NCBI GenBank assembly: GCA_014281115.1
Contig: JACONQ010000008.1
Location: forward strand, 1,116,001-1,180,000
Origin: Laburnicola sp. R22_1
Lineage: Eukaryota; Ascomycota; Dothideomycetes; Pleosporales; Didymosphaeriaceae
Reading direction: 5' to 3'
Length of the DNA stretch: 64,000 nucleotides
In this document: positions 24,088 through 36,734 of the stretch, piece by piece
How the letters are laid out: each line of letters starts with the position of its first letter
How positions within the stretch are numbered: position 1 is the stretch's first letter
Translations under genes and position numbers: made by a program
The notes under the pieces: generated by a model
Databases searched by the model: none
What the model saw: the letters and a program-made list of their open reading frames with translations, nothing else
Told to the model about the DNA's origin: nothing

Positions 24088-25504
24088 CCGCGCTCGTACA
24101 AATACCGACATGACTCCAAGACGACCCGGAGTGGAGTGCGCGGTCCTCTGCTTTGTTTTGTTGGTTGATCGTCATCTTGTTTCAACGAGCGGTGCCTTGT
24201 TGTGGTGGACAAAGCGGCCTGAGGATGTTGCACGGTGACACTGGCGCGCCGCCCACTCCCGCGGCTGAAGCCGTGGTTTCGGCCATGCAGGGACTGCCTC
24301 GCTGCCTCGTTGTCGCCGTCCGAAACAAATACATGGTGGAGAATAATGACGAGGACATGAAAGGAGAAGCGCTCACGCGCCGCGTTGTGGCTATGTCGTT
24401 TCGTTGTGCACTGCGAACGCTCGTCGGGCGGCTGCGGCGTGGCGGAGGGGTAGCTGGCAGATGGGAGGCGGAAAGCTTGAAACATCGAGCCAAGGCTGTA
24501 AACGGTGAGTCCCAGGCGGCGCGCACGGATGCTGGGGCCTCTTGTGCGGTTGGATCATTCGTGGATGGATGCACTGGGTCAACAGGCCTGGGGCTGACGG
24601 TTGAGGCTGGAGCAGCGAGACAATCTGGGTGAGGCCGGTGCGAGCGAGCAGCAGCATAGCGGGCTCATTTCTTCTGGCACCGCCTAGTGATAAAGCATAA
24701 TGGTAACTTTGATAAGTAGAAACTGCGGAGAGGCGCCTGTGGAGACGCTTGCACGGGCTACGTCCGCATGGCCCGGCGATCCGCGAGCAGTGCGCACCGT
24801 CGACCGTGAGCGCTGCGCACCGTGACCGAGCCAGGGTTCCCGCCTCAAACACGCTAGAGCCGCAGATGAGGTGGTGCCTGCTCCCATTGGGCAGGTCCCC
24901 TCCCATCGCGACTTCTCACTCAGACTGTTGCTCCTGACGCCCGACGCCCGACGCCGCCTTTTCTACCGCCGCTCCGCCCTCGTGAGTCCGTTTCGTCTGA
25001 GACACGGCCGCCTGTTTCCTCGCTCTGTCCAGCGCTGCCACTCTACACCCACCTAGAGGCGACTGGGTTGATCATAAAGAGCCCTTGGAGAGCCTCTGCA
25101 CCCCGGCCTCCGAAGCCAGCATTGTTCGCCTCGCCGTGCTCCCCTCGCCCACACGACTGCATTCACCCAGTGTCTCGGCCGCCCCGGGCTACCCAAGCCG
25201 CGCCTAGCATCACCACAAGCACCGGCTCCGCTGCTGTTCCTCTGCACCGAACACGCACCACTGTCGTGTAACCTCTGCAACTGCACCTCGCCGGCTCTCG
25301 AGGCCTCCTGAACTTGCCGCTGAGCGCATTTGCGCCATCTTCATACACACGCACATCCACACCGCCTCCTTCCGCTCGCGATTCCATAATGCGTGCTTGA
25401 AGCAGCATCGAGACCCGAACCCGAGATCGCCATCGCCACGACAAACAAGTAGCGTCACGTCTGACAGTCGCATACCCTAAACCGATACCGCACAAGAAGC
25501 GAGC
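24088..25504. other. Long 5' region of STE11
   Basis: About 1.4 kb of GC-rich sequence between the transposon and the STE11 start codon. It probably holds the promoter and a long leader. Overlapping open frames on both strands near 24150-24900 have no recognisable product. A short tandem repeat of a 7-base unit (GACGCCC) occurs near 24937-24957. Confidence 0.45.
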
Positions 25505-28500
25505 ATGGCCATGCTCGCGTCAAAGCCATCCTATACCGCGCCCGCTCTGGGCTCATCGTCCTCGCAAAACTCCACACAGTACAGTGCCACGGTGTCAAGC
25601 TACCGCAACCAAGGCTCCGCATCCCGCGCGGACCACTCTCTGTACGCGTCGCCCACCGAGTCGGAATTCTCCGAAGTCTACGATGCGCCAGACGCAGTAC
25701 GGTAGGGACAAGCCTGTTCTTGATCGCTGAATATTACTAATTCGGACAGACGCTGGGATGAGGAGAAGGTCGGCGACTGGCTGAAGCGCATCAACTGCGC
25801 CCAGTATGTGGAGCTGTTCAGGCGTAGGTTACCCCACCGTATACGAGGGGCGTGCACAGCTGACATTCTCAGAAAACAACATCAACGGCGAGAATCTTAT
25901 GGAGATGGACCAGACCCACCTCAAGGACATGGGCATCAAGAAGGTTGGCGACAGAGTGCGTATTGGCTCGCAAGCAAAGCAGCTTCGGAACAAAGAGTAC
26001 AAGAAGGCCTCGAGGAGAGTGTCGAATAGGGTAAGCAAACTCTGTTCATCTCACCGCAAGCGTGTCTAACCACTACACAGCAATCGCTTGCCATGCTGGA
26101 CAACGCGGCCTACACTCCACCATCGTCCGCGTCGCCTCGTCCGTCGCATTCCGCACGTTCCATCCCCTCTAGCTTTCAAGGGTCCTCGAAACGCATGTCA
26201 CGACAGATCACCGCTTCCGACTTGGCTTATGCCTACAATGGCACCAAGTCTCCCTCGCGTCCCAGCTCTCCCATGGTGGACCAGGAGAACCGTAGTTTGC
26301 GGCGTGAGCGCAACTACGGTGTGAACAGTCCGCAGGACGGCAAAAACTTTGCATCTCAATACGGTAGCCAGGCGCTCGTGGCTGGAAACAGCGCCGCCAA
26401 TCCGCCGTACCGGAACGCACGGAGCACTCCTACCGAAACGCCTCAAACTGCACGATTTGCGAATCACGTTCGGAATCAAAGTATGTCGGAGAGCGCCACT
26501 AACAGTGCAATCTTACCTTCCGACAAGGCCTTGATTCGGGTCATCTACGACCTGGGTAGGACGTCGGTGGTGAACATCGAGGGTTGCAAAACTGCCGATG
26601 AGATCATGCTCAAGACATTGAGGAAAGGGCAGCTCAACGAGGCTCATGTGAAGAACTTCTGCTTCTACGTACTGGATGGGCCCGAACCGAAGCCTGAGCA
26701 ATGTCACCGGCTGAGTGATATCGAAGTCATCCGCTTGTGCAAGGATGCCAATCGACACGAACGCGGCCGTCTGATCCTGCGCAAGATCCACACCGGTGAG
26801 CCTGAAGATGACCAACTGAAGGCCGCAGCGGGTATCTACCAGCAACAAGGCCTCCAGCAAACACAGAACATAATAGTGCCCACAAGCGAAAGGAGCAAGA
26901 AGAAGATTCAGGAAATAACGGGAGAGTCACTAGCTGCCGTGAGCTATCCCCTCTCACCCACTTCAGCGAGGGAGCGCGAGCGGCATATCCACTCTACAGC
27001 CCAGCATCTGGAAGGACCGGCTAGGTCGCAAGCCTTTTCCGCCAGAGCGCGCAAACTGAAGCAATTTTATGGTGCTCGTCCGCCGAGCGAGCTTATTACT
27101 TCGGACCTCACTTCATATTTCCCCGATGTTGAAAAAGACGAGATCGACAAGACCATCCGGATGTCCATTCGCCGCTCTCGTCGTCTCAGTCGCGCAGCGT
27201 CACGCTTATCGATGGCATCGAACTTCAGTGTTGCTTCCAGCCTGAAAGATGCTCCTCCTTTACCATCCATTGCGGACAATTGGCTTCAGAACAACAACCA
27301 GGCAAGACCCTTACGACCGCTCTCGGTGATGCGACTAGGGCTTCCCTCCCAGTCAGGATATCGAGATTCGATAGCTTCTTCGGTTTTAGAACCATTGGAG
27401 GAAGAGTCGCCTCTGGAGCCGAATAGAAAATCATATGTGTCGTTCGGTGGGGAAAGTGGCACAGAAAGTGTTCAGGTCACTGATCCCGAAGGTCACACGA
27501 CAATGCAGTCATACTTCGACGACGGAGGAAGTAGCTTGGCGGGGAGCAGTGCCGGCAACACCGAGAATGGCGACTCACTCAACAAACGACTCTCGGCGGC
27601 CATTGCCGAAGACGGCGAAGAGTATGACGGCGAATTGGCCGATTACCTCGAGCAAGACTCTTGGGACAACGTAAAGTACATGAAGGGTGCTTTGATAGGA
27701 CAGGGTTCCTTTGGTAGTGTCTACTTGGCACTCCACGCCATGACGGGTGAGCTTATGGCTGTAAAGCAAGTCGAGCTTCCATCGGCGTCAGCCACTGCCC
27801 AGACGGACCAGAGAAAGACGAACATGGTCGAAGCGCTGAAGCACGAGATCGGCCTTCTGCGAGATCTCAAGCATAAGAACATAGTGCAATACCTGGGTTC
27901 CAACTCTGACGAACAGCATCTGAACATTTTCTTGGAGTATGTCCCAGGAGGGTCCGTTGCAACGATGCTTGTCAACTACGGACCGCTAGGCGAGTCCCTG
28001 ATCCAGAATTTTGTTCGCCAGATCCTGCAAGGGTTATCGTATCTACATTCAAGAGATATTATCCATCGCGATATCAAAGGAGCAAACATTCTGGTCGACA
28101 ACAAGGGCTCTGTGAAGATATCCGATTTCGGTATCTCAAAACGTGTCGAGACGTCAACTCTCCTCAATGGCAAGAAGGGTGTTCAGCGTGTTTCACTCCA
28201 AGGCTCGGTGTTCTGGATGGCCCCGGAAGTTGTTCGACAGACCGCGTACACTCGCAAAGCAGATATTTGGTCACTCGGTTGCCTCATCGTCGAAATGTTC
28301 ACCGGCAACCATCCGCACCCTACTTTGAGCCAGCTGCAGGCCATTTTCAAGATTGGTGGATCCGCCGGGTCCAGCGAACCTAATCCAGCGATACCTGAAC
28401 ATGCAGGCGATGATGCTCGCGCTTTTCTATCTCAGACCTTCCTCATTGACCACGAGAGACGTCCGAGCGCTGACGATCTTCTCGCCAGCCCATTTTGTAC

Positions 28501-28516
28501 CGAACAGGCTTCGTAG
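25505..28516 (+). CDS. STE11: STE11-type MAP kinase kinase kinase
   Basis: The MAPKKK at the top of the mating/filamentation (and often osmotic) MAPK modules of fungi. Exons 25505-25701, 25750-25823, 25873-26030 and 26081-28516 give about 954 residues; all three introns are 48-50 bp. The order of domains is diagnostic. A SAM domain (residues about 66-135, with QNNINGENLMEMD restored by splicing) binds the adaptor Ste50. A Ras-binding/ubiquitin-like domain lies near residues 290-380 (LIRVIYDLGRTSVVNIEG). A long regulatory linker follows, then a C-terminal kinase domain from about residue 670 with GQGSFGSVY, the AVK lysine, HRDIKGANILVD, DFGISKR and APEVV. All catalytic residues are present. 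The gene has transposon insertions on both sides: one 1.4 kb upstream and the AT-rich block about 0.9 kb downstream. Confidence 0.95.
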
Positions 28517-29384
28517 AAGCCTTGTGCGTATGAGTTTTCTTTCCAATGATTCCTTGGTTTAACTGGTTTGTTGCACCGTAATGGTTTATGACTGCATGAT
28601 GAGGTAATAGCGGGAGGATGAGATAGACCGCAATTATGGGAAGGATGTCTAGGTGTTAATTGCCCACTCACGGGAGGGATTAAATGGTCTGCTTAGTTCG
28701 AAGGTTCTCCCCGGTACGTTCTCTTCCGACGGATTAATCGCTGTAAGCTTTGTAAGATACCAATATTGAGACACTGGATTGTTTGGTGGCTCGGCCGTTG
28801 AGCGGATTCTTCTCCATTTTAGCACTCGATCGAGGACGGGGGTGTGTATCATAGTTATGGACATTTTCGAAGCCAACTTCCTTGTGCATTCAATGTTCTG
28901 TTAAATCTGTTTGCTTTGCTTTTTTTTTCTTTTCTAGTGTGGTTGACTATTATACTTGGCGAGTCTTACATATGCTAAGCCGCGCAATGCGCCGGGTACG
29001 GTGTTACCCCATGATTGATGACGAAACTCGCTTGCTAGAGTCCGCGGTGATGGAGGGACCTGGGCATGAACACATACATCGCAGACATGTACAGTGTATA
29101 TTTGTATTCAAGGATACATCATTTATGGAAGTACTGTGTAGGCGGGCAGGCCACACAGTCTCTCCGTCCGCTACATCCCGAAGGTCCTTGTAAGCCACCC
29201 GTTTATGCTGACCATCCAGTAGTCCCCGAGCTAGTGACTCTCCGTCCACCAAGCCTCCTCTTTTCTAATTAATCATCAGCACACGCTTTTGGGGTTCATG
29301 CGGGGTAAGTTTCTAGTACCGCACTTGCCCGCGAATTGGTATTCAACGGTGCCGCTTGCCGCGGCTGAGCTCTACTCTCCTAGC
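28517..29384. other. STE11 downstream region to edge of AT-rich block
   Basis: GC-balanced sequence with the STE11 3' end and no supported gene. Composition changes abruptly near 29385, where the AT-rich transposon block begins. Confidence 0.5.
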
Positions 29385-29596
29385 AACAGTTATATATAGG
29401 TACGCTAGTTGCTTTATTAATATACTTTAGTTATACTTAATAAATTATACTAAACTATTTATTTAACTATTTATTAAAAGGTAAAAAGTACTAAATACTA
29501 GTAGCTAGTTAGTTTTTAGCCTTTTTATACGTATTTTTATATTTAAGTTAGTTTTTAATTAGTATTAGTATAGGTTTTATTTATATATCTTATTGT

Positions 29597-29698
29597 CATT
29601 ACCTTTTTACGCCTTTTTTAATTACTAAGCAGGGGGCTCTGCTTTTTTTATTATGTTATTTAAGATAAAAGCCTTTGTCGTTCTACTCCTAGGTAGAT
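29597..29698 (+). repeat. Left arm of an inverted repeat
   Basis: About 100 bases repeated in inverted orientation at 29727-29827 with a 28-bp spacer, and again at 42961-43063 on the far side of the block. Mismatches are mostly transitions. Confidence 0.8.
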
Positions 29699-29726
29699 AA
29701 AATAACGCCACATATCTTATTAAACC

Positions 29727-29827
29727 ATCTACCTAGGGGTAGAATAATAAAGGCTTTTATCTTAAATAATATAATAAAAAAAGTCGAGCCCTCTACTTAG
29801 TAATTAAAAAAGTGTAAAAAGGTAATT
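29727..29827 (-). repeat. Right arm of the inverted repeat
   Basis: Inverted copy of 29597-29698 and direct copy of 42961-43063. Together with the left arm it could be a small fold-back element or ends of an older transposon. Confidence 0.8.
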
Positions 29828-29973
29828 ACTAAAGTAAATATAATAATAATTTATTTAGTAGTAATAAAAGCTAAAAATAATTTTAATAAAATAGGGCTAA
29901 AAATAAAAATTAATATTATAAGTAGGGCTAGAGTTATAATTAATATTATTAATATAGCTATAATAAAATAAAG

Positions 29974-32198
29974 ACTATAACATATTCTATTAGTAGCCCG
30001 GATAGATTAGTCCGCCAGATAGTTATTGCCAAGACTACAACACTTTACTATAAATTATAATATCTTAATAACACAACGCGTTATTATCTAATTAAGAAGG
30101 CAGAATTAAGCTTACCCTTTACGCCTATTAGAATAAGCAAATTTTAAGCCTGTAATGCGCTACTATAGTATATAATATTCTAAAGTCTACACTAAGCAAT
30201 TAAATTAATAGAATTACCGCCTAAGTAGATACACAATTAGGTATAGCAAAGCTTACTATAACTAAAGAGCAGACGCTTATATAGTATATCCTTAACCTAA
30301 ATTTGTAAGAATTTATATCCTAACTAGGTAAGGTAGAAAATATAGCTAATAAACTACTAGCTATATAGCATAGAGACCCTATAGGATAATACTAGGCTTA
30401 GCGCTTTATAAAGCGCGTACCTAAGCTTAAAATAGCTTTTAATTAAGCGAAGAACTAATAGAGAATATAATAGGAAGACCTAGAGATTATAAACATATAG
30501 TTTTAGCTAGTAGAGAATATAAAAGCTAAGTATAGAGTGCAGAATAAAGATATTTATAACTTTAATAAGATAGGCTTCTAGATAGGAGTTATTAGCTTAA
30601 TAAAGGTTATAACTAGTTTAGAAAGATATTCTTAACCTATGCTTGTTTAGCTAGGCAACTATAAGTAGATTATAGTAATTTAGAGTATTTGCGCTACTAG
30701 GTATATTGCCCTACTCTTTATTATCTATAAAGGGCGAGTCTATATCTTAGTGTAGTATAAGGAAACTAGTATCCCCTATAATTAGAAGCTCTTAGTCTCT
30801 AAGACTAGCTAGACTAATAACAAGCTTAGAGTTGCGTAGTTAAAGTACTTTAATGCGTATATAAGACCGCGTATAGTAGAGTTATAGAGGTTACTTATTC
30901 TAGATAGCTATAAGAGCTACTACTCCTAGAATTTTAAGAATTATTGCCTAAAATAGAAAATTCTAATACTTTATATACTAGCGCACTTATCTTATATCCT
31001 CTAGCTGCTTAATATAGTCTATTTCGCACAACTAAAGCTAAAGTACTCCTAGCGCGTGTAGGACTTAGCGCGCCAACACATCTTTTATATTAATAAAGAG
31101 GGCTTCCTACTAGCCTTTTGCATTATGTTTTTTAATATGTTTATACTAAAAAACTATAAAAAGCCTTTAAGGCCTCTAGGCTTATTTCTTTAAATACGTT
31201 AGTAGTAGTAGATTGCCTTAATGTGCGTATTTATACTCTACCTTAGGATACCCTACTAGATACACTATAGTAAGCTAGGACTCTAAGTAATACCCTTAAG
31301 TTTAAATCCTAGTTAAAGCTTATACGCAACTCTTTTATTTAATCTTTACCTAATACTAAATTAAGCTACTTATAGCTTATAAAAGGTGCTAAACTTATAC
31401 TCTACTATAGTGTACTTTAAAAGACCTATATTAAGAAACTTAAAGAGTAAAGTAAGGTTCTAATAAAGCAAAAAACGCGTAAAAGAAAGCGTATTTAGAA
31501 AGGTAGGACGCTAGGCTTTACTTAGGGAGCAGATTTAGAAGTAGAAAGCCCTTCTATTAGGGTAAAGTTATTAAAAAGGGCGCAAGGTAGTAGTAAGGAA
31601 GAGGTAGGTCCCTTAATATAACGCTACTATAGGAGATGTGGAGAGCCTAGACACAACGTAAGAACCTATTAGATAGATAAAGAGATAGAGGAGGAGTTAG
31701 ATATTACCCTTAGTAGCTTATTTTTAGATAGTGTTAATAGTAAATTAGAGTAATTTTATTATAGATTACTATAAGGCTAAAAATAATAGGTTAACTTTAT
31801 CTTGCAATAGTACGCATTTAGTAACTAAAAATTAGATAAAGTACTACTTAAGATATAGTATGCTTTACTGCAAATTACAATAAGTATACTATATATTACC
31901 TATATATAGTATAGTAGATAATATATTATATATTATAGGGAGTTTTATTATAAGTTTATACTGCTAAGAAAGACTCCTTAGTTTTGCGCAGCTACTATAA
32001 CTGCGCAAAGAGACGGCATAATATAAAAAGTAGATTAAATAGTAACTTAGTATATTATAAGTTATAGTAGGTTATTATAAGTTACTATAAAGTAACATTA
32101 GTAGTGTTCTATAATAAGTTATAAGGGATCTCGAAGTTGCTAAGAAAAACTATCTGGCGGACTAATCTATCTGGGCTACTAATAGAATATATTATAGT
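29974..32198 (+). mobile_element. pogo/Fot1-type DNA transposon, RIP-degraded
   Basis: About 2.2 kb bounded by inverted repeats of about 50 bp. The clearest shared core is AGATTAGTCCGCCAGATAG, at about 30003-30021 and inverted near 32151-32169. The exact ends and target duplication are blurred by mutation. Residual coding on the plus strand matches the DDE transposase of the pogo/Fot1 group (see the pseudogene entry). It lies immediately left of the gypsy element, with about 46 bp between them. Confidence 0.78.
30880..31210 (+). pseudogene. Fot1/pogo-type transposase remnant
   Basis: Reading the plus strand through stops recovers LLILDSYKSYYS followed by a short gap. From about 30981 it gives AHLSYIL, a stop, LLNIVYFAQLKLKYS, a stop and RV. 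In this family these positions read as a catalytic-Asp segment and then a PPHSSHILQPLDVGCFAPLK-like segment. A further downstream stretch (INKEGFLLAFCIMFF) also fits. Each stop is TAG in place of a likely CAG. No function is left. Confidence 0.72.
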
Positions 32199-32244
32199 AA
32201 GATTAGCATTAGTTTTATTTAAAGTTATATAATACATATATATA

Positions 32245-32459
32245 TATCACTAATCTAAGGTGTAGCCCCCTCGCTTACGTTATTCTTAGCTATTTTCCCT
32301 TTAGGACTAGCGTAGTTTTAAGCGAGATCCTAAGCGAGGCTATATATATAGCCTACTTACGTATCTATCTTATATAGGTATTATTACTATTTTATATTTA
32401 AATTCTAATATCTACTATTATTTTATATATAGTGTAATAACCTCTATAGTACTCTTATA
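32245..32459 (+). repeat. 5' LTR of the gypsy element
   Basis: 215 bp, paired with 42726-42940. The expected TG start reads TA here, a RIP-type change. An 18-bp palindrome (GTTAAGCTATAGCTTAAC) follows at 32474-32491, in the region where a primer-binding site would lie; no tRNA match was recognised. Confidence 0.88.
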
Positions 32460-35400
32460 CTATAGTAGTAATTGTTAAGCTATAGCTTAACTATATATAA
32501 TCTATCTCTAAGGCGTTACTAATAATGCCTATTAATAGATATAGTGAGTAGAATACTCCTATATTCTTAAGTACCTTATATATTAGAAGTATAGATACCT
32601 TCTCTAGAGCGTTACTAACGTAACTAATAGCAATAATAATAACACTTACCTGTAGGTTATTTATTAATAATAGGTATTATAGGAAACAAAGAATTAGCTC
32701 TGCTTTATAAAGTATATAAGTTATATCTTGTAAGTTATTAGTCCCCTAGCACTACTATAATAGTTTCTAGAAGAATAACTTACTTATAAGTAATGTGGCT
32801 CTCTATAATAACAATCTATAAGCTTACTAAACTTTTTATATAATAACTACTAAGGTAGTTATAAGAGTAACTTACTAATAAGCAAATCTAGTTATTATTA
32901 TAATTGTAAGCCTAGCTTACTTAAATAAGCTACTTATATTTATTACTATTAAACTTACTATAAGTTACTATAAATTATAATAATCCTATTTATCTTACTA
33001 ATAAGAGATAAGATAACATTAATATTATTACCTAGATTTAATAATAGTAACGTATCTAACTACGTCTCTTCTATTACTTATAATATATAAGACCTCTATA
33101 AGGATAGCAAATAGTAGTATACAGAACTTCTATAATAATAGTAAATAGTAATAATATATAGGACTACTATAATAATAGTAGACAGACACATAAGATCTCT
33201 ATAATAATAATAGACAAATACATAAGATCTTTATAATAATAGTAGATAGTAATAATCTAGATAACTTAAGACTTAAGGTATAGTTATAAGTTAAGTTAGT
33301 AAGATCTACGCTCCTAGTAAATTACTCTAGTGCAGTATAATAGTAAACCCTTTATAGGCGCGCTTGTTTTATATAGTTAAAAGCCTTAAGACCTTATAAT
33401 AATTCTAATAAGTCTTACCTACTTTAGCAGAAGTCTAGAAAGTCTAACGTTACTATACAAAGTTCTTAAAGTTTTACACTTTATATAGATTTTATATTTT
33501 ATAGTTATATATAGGCTATAGTTATAACACTATATATAAAATTACCTACTATAACTAATTATAATACTCTACTATGCTTATAGCTTATAACCTTAATCCT
33601 TAATTTCTAATTTAAATTATACACTTATTGATAAACAAATCTATTGTATATAGTAGACAAGATAGCGAGACTAAGCTATAAGAATAAGAATAATAGCAAT
33701 AACACTAGCTTTTAAAAGAAGCCCTATAACTTTGCTACCGCGTCTTAGCTAGATGTCCTAACTTAGTAAAGCACTACCTAAGGTACTTTGCCTATAGATT
33801 AAAATAAACTAAATAATAACTTATTAGATATAGAGTATTATTGTAATAAGCACAAAGTCACCTTTAAAAGGGACTTCTTTAGTCTAAGAATTATAATAAG
33901 GCTTTTATAGACAATAATAACAATAATAATAAAAGTAAACCTTATAATAAAGACAACTCTTTTACAGATATATCTAATATTCTAACTATAATATATAACT
34001 AATAGGACTGTGCTAGCTTACTACTTACTAATCTTCCTAAGTATATATACTTTACTAATATTACTAATACTAATAGTAATATATTAGATTATAAACTCTA
34101 TATTAGCGTAACTAGTATAGAGAATAGTTTAAAGCTAAAAAAGTTAAGGTTTAAGAATATATACAGTTTGTTAATATAGTAAACTAGAAATCTAAATTCT
34201 AGTAGAATATTATTATATCGCTATTAACAACTATATAGCGAATTACTAATAAACTAGAGGATAACTAGACTAAGCTTTAGAAGCTTAAGTAGCTCTAGAC
34301 TAGTTATAAAGTATTAGAGTAATAGTTTATAACAAAATTAGAGTAGGTTAGAATATTAGAGGATTGTATATTATTATATAAGAATGCCCTCTAGGTTATA
34401 GAGTAGGATAATATCTAACTATAGGCATATTATAATTTATTAAAGAATGACTTTATTGCCCTTAGAAAGTTAAAGATTTCTACTACCCACTATATAGCTT
34501 TATAACAACAACTTAAGAAGTTTAAAAACTATCTATTTAATAACTATATTCTGCAAATTAATTATTAAGACTTAGAGACCCGCTTTACACAACTTATAGA
34601 GATAGAGTACACAGTTTAGTAAAAGCTAAGTATAGCCTATATCTATATTACTAAGCTTAGAAGTTAGCTACTAGTATATATTATACTGTAAGGTTAGCTT
34701 TTAAACACTTAATAATTTACAGATTAGCCTATTCTATCTATTAAGTAGCCTCTAAATATTAAAGTTTGTTATACACCTACTAATAATTTGTTACTTAATT
34801 ATATATATCCTTTTCTTACCCTAGATTTAAGATATAATCCGCACACTGTAAGTTATATAAGTTACGCATAATAATAAACCTATCTAATGCCTTTTTATAA
34901 AGTTTTTTTATTACTAGAACTTACTATAGATTCTTCGTACTTACGTTAGATCTATATGTCTAAGGTGGACTATTTTTCTAGTAAAAATAAAGATAAGGAC
35001 AACTATAAATATTAGCGTATTACATTAATAGATAAGTTTTAAATCTTACTAAATAAATAGTTGCGCATTATATACTTACGCAGCTAACTTAAAGAATGTG
35101 CCTAGATATTAGTGTACTTATATTTTAAAATTGCTATAACTATTGCAGACATACTTAACTATCTTAATAAGATTTATTTGTCTAAGAATAAATTACTAGA
35201 CGCCTAGGAGAAAATTATAGGCAATTCTCTAGTTTAAGGCTTTAGGAAAACTCTTACTAATTAGCACGCGCGATTTATAGCGGTTATTAATTTTCTTAGT
35301 ATGCCTAACTATCTACTAATAAATTAAGCCCGCTAACTTATATATAGTTGCATTATTAATTCCACTAATATATTATTAGTGCCTAGAGAATCTTTTACGT

Positions 35401-36169
35401 TCTATATAGACTAAGTCTTATATATAGAATATCTTAACTATAAGTCTACTATAAGTTATTCTAGTACTACTATAGCGCCTAATTGTTTAAAAGTCTGCTT
35501 AATAAATAATACTACTACTAGATCTAATGCCGTTATATATACTACGTCCTCTATTCTGCGCATAAATAAGACTACTAGATACATTAATTATAGATATATA
35601 TTAAAAAAATAGATCAACTAGCTAAGGCTAACGCTTGCTTTAAATATAGAGTTATAGGATATTAAGTAATAGACGCCACTACTAGCTATTACAATAATAT
35701 AATTACTCTAGTAAAGGATAGTAAGTACCTTTATATTATCTTCTCTAGCCCTATTAACTATAAAGACGCGCAATACGTCTATACTATTTAGATAAATCCT
35801 AAGTAACTATATAGCCTCTATAGACACAATAGGTTGCGTAATAAATTACTAAATTATAAAATACCTAATCTTAATAAGAATAATATATGTTATAGTTAGG
35901 ACTATAAGAATAGTAATAAGTTATATTTTTAGTAGCTCTTAAGCAAAACTGCGTAAGAGAGTAATATTACTAGTATATATAGAAGAATTTTATAGTAGTA
36001 TAATAAAAGATAAATAAGTTTAAACTAGATGCGAAGCTTAGCCTTTACCTATAGCGTATATAATAGATTTCTGCTATTACTATTAATATAGAACTCTAAC
36101 TAGACAAAGTTAAGTAGTTATAAATTATATATCTTATTAAGCTTACTATACCTTATAAATAGGCTAAGG

Positions 36170-36240
36170 CGTGTTAACTTACTAATATAGGAGCTAGCGT
36201 AAGTTTTATTAGCCCTATATATATCTAGTAGTACTAACTA
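36170..36240 (+). pseudogene. Gypsy aspartic protease remnant
   Basis: The frame reads LTNIGASVSFISP, matching the active-site segment D[ST]GAS of retroelement proteases but with Asn at the catalytic Asp position (a G-to-A change). The Tc1 element is inserted about 60 bp downstream. Confidence 0.6.
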
Positions 36241-36288
36241 AGATTATATAATATTAACAACCTAATTATGCTATATCTTACTACAGTA

Positions 36289-36395
36289 GAGTGACACAAA
36301 AAAAGCGCCTAGTAAAAAGATATCTTTTTAAAAGTTATATAACTAAGTGAGTTTTAATACTATGTAAATAGAAGGTATACGGTTTTAAAGAGGAA
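36289..36395 (+). repeat. Left terminal inverted repeat of the nested Tc1 element
   Basis: About 105 bp, pairing with 38295-38399 with about ten mismatches. Several are G-to-A or C-to-T changes in the left copy. Confidence 0.85.
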
Positions 36396-36734
36396 ATATA
36401 GGTGGTTAAGATTAGGTACTAGTTACGTACTTATTAAGCAGGGTCCTTAAGGTATCTATCTCTAAACTTAGTGTTTCTAAAAAGTCAATTTTTAAGGCGT
36501 TATGACTTTTTATTTAGTATGCTACTAGGCTAATGTTTTTACTAGCTATTCTAGGCCTAGTGTAGATTACGTAAGCAAAATTTCGGAGTACTTATATAAC
36601 TTAATTAAGAAATTATTTAAGGTTAAAAAATTACGTGATTTTAAAAGTTAATTAAATCACGTGATTTATTACTAAGGTTATAGTATAATATAATATCTTT
36701 TGTCTAGTAAATTTTCTCTTTTGTATTTCCTCGA

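Noticed and set aside
24153..24906. Long overlapping open frames on both strands upstream of STE11
   Set aside because: GC-rich leader DNA produces long frames by chance; none has a recognisable domain or splice pattern.
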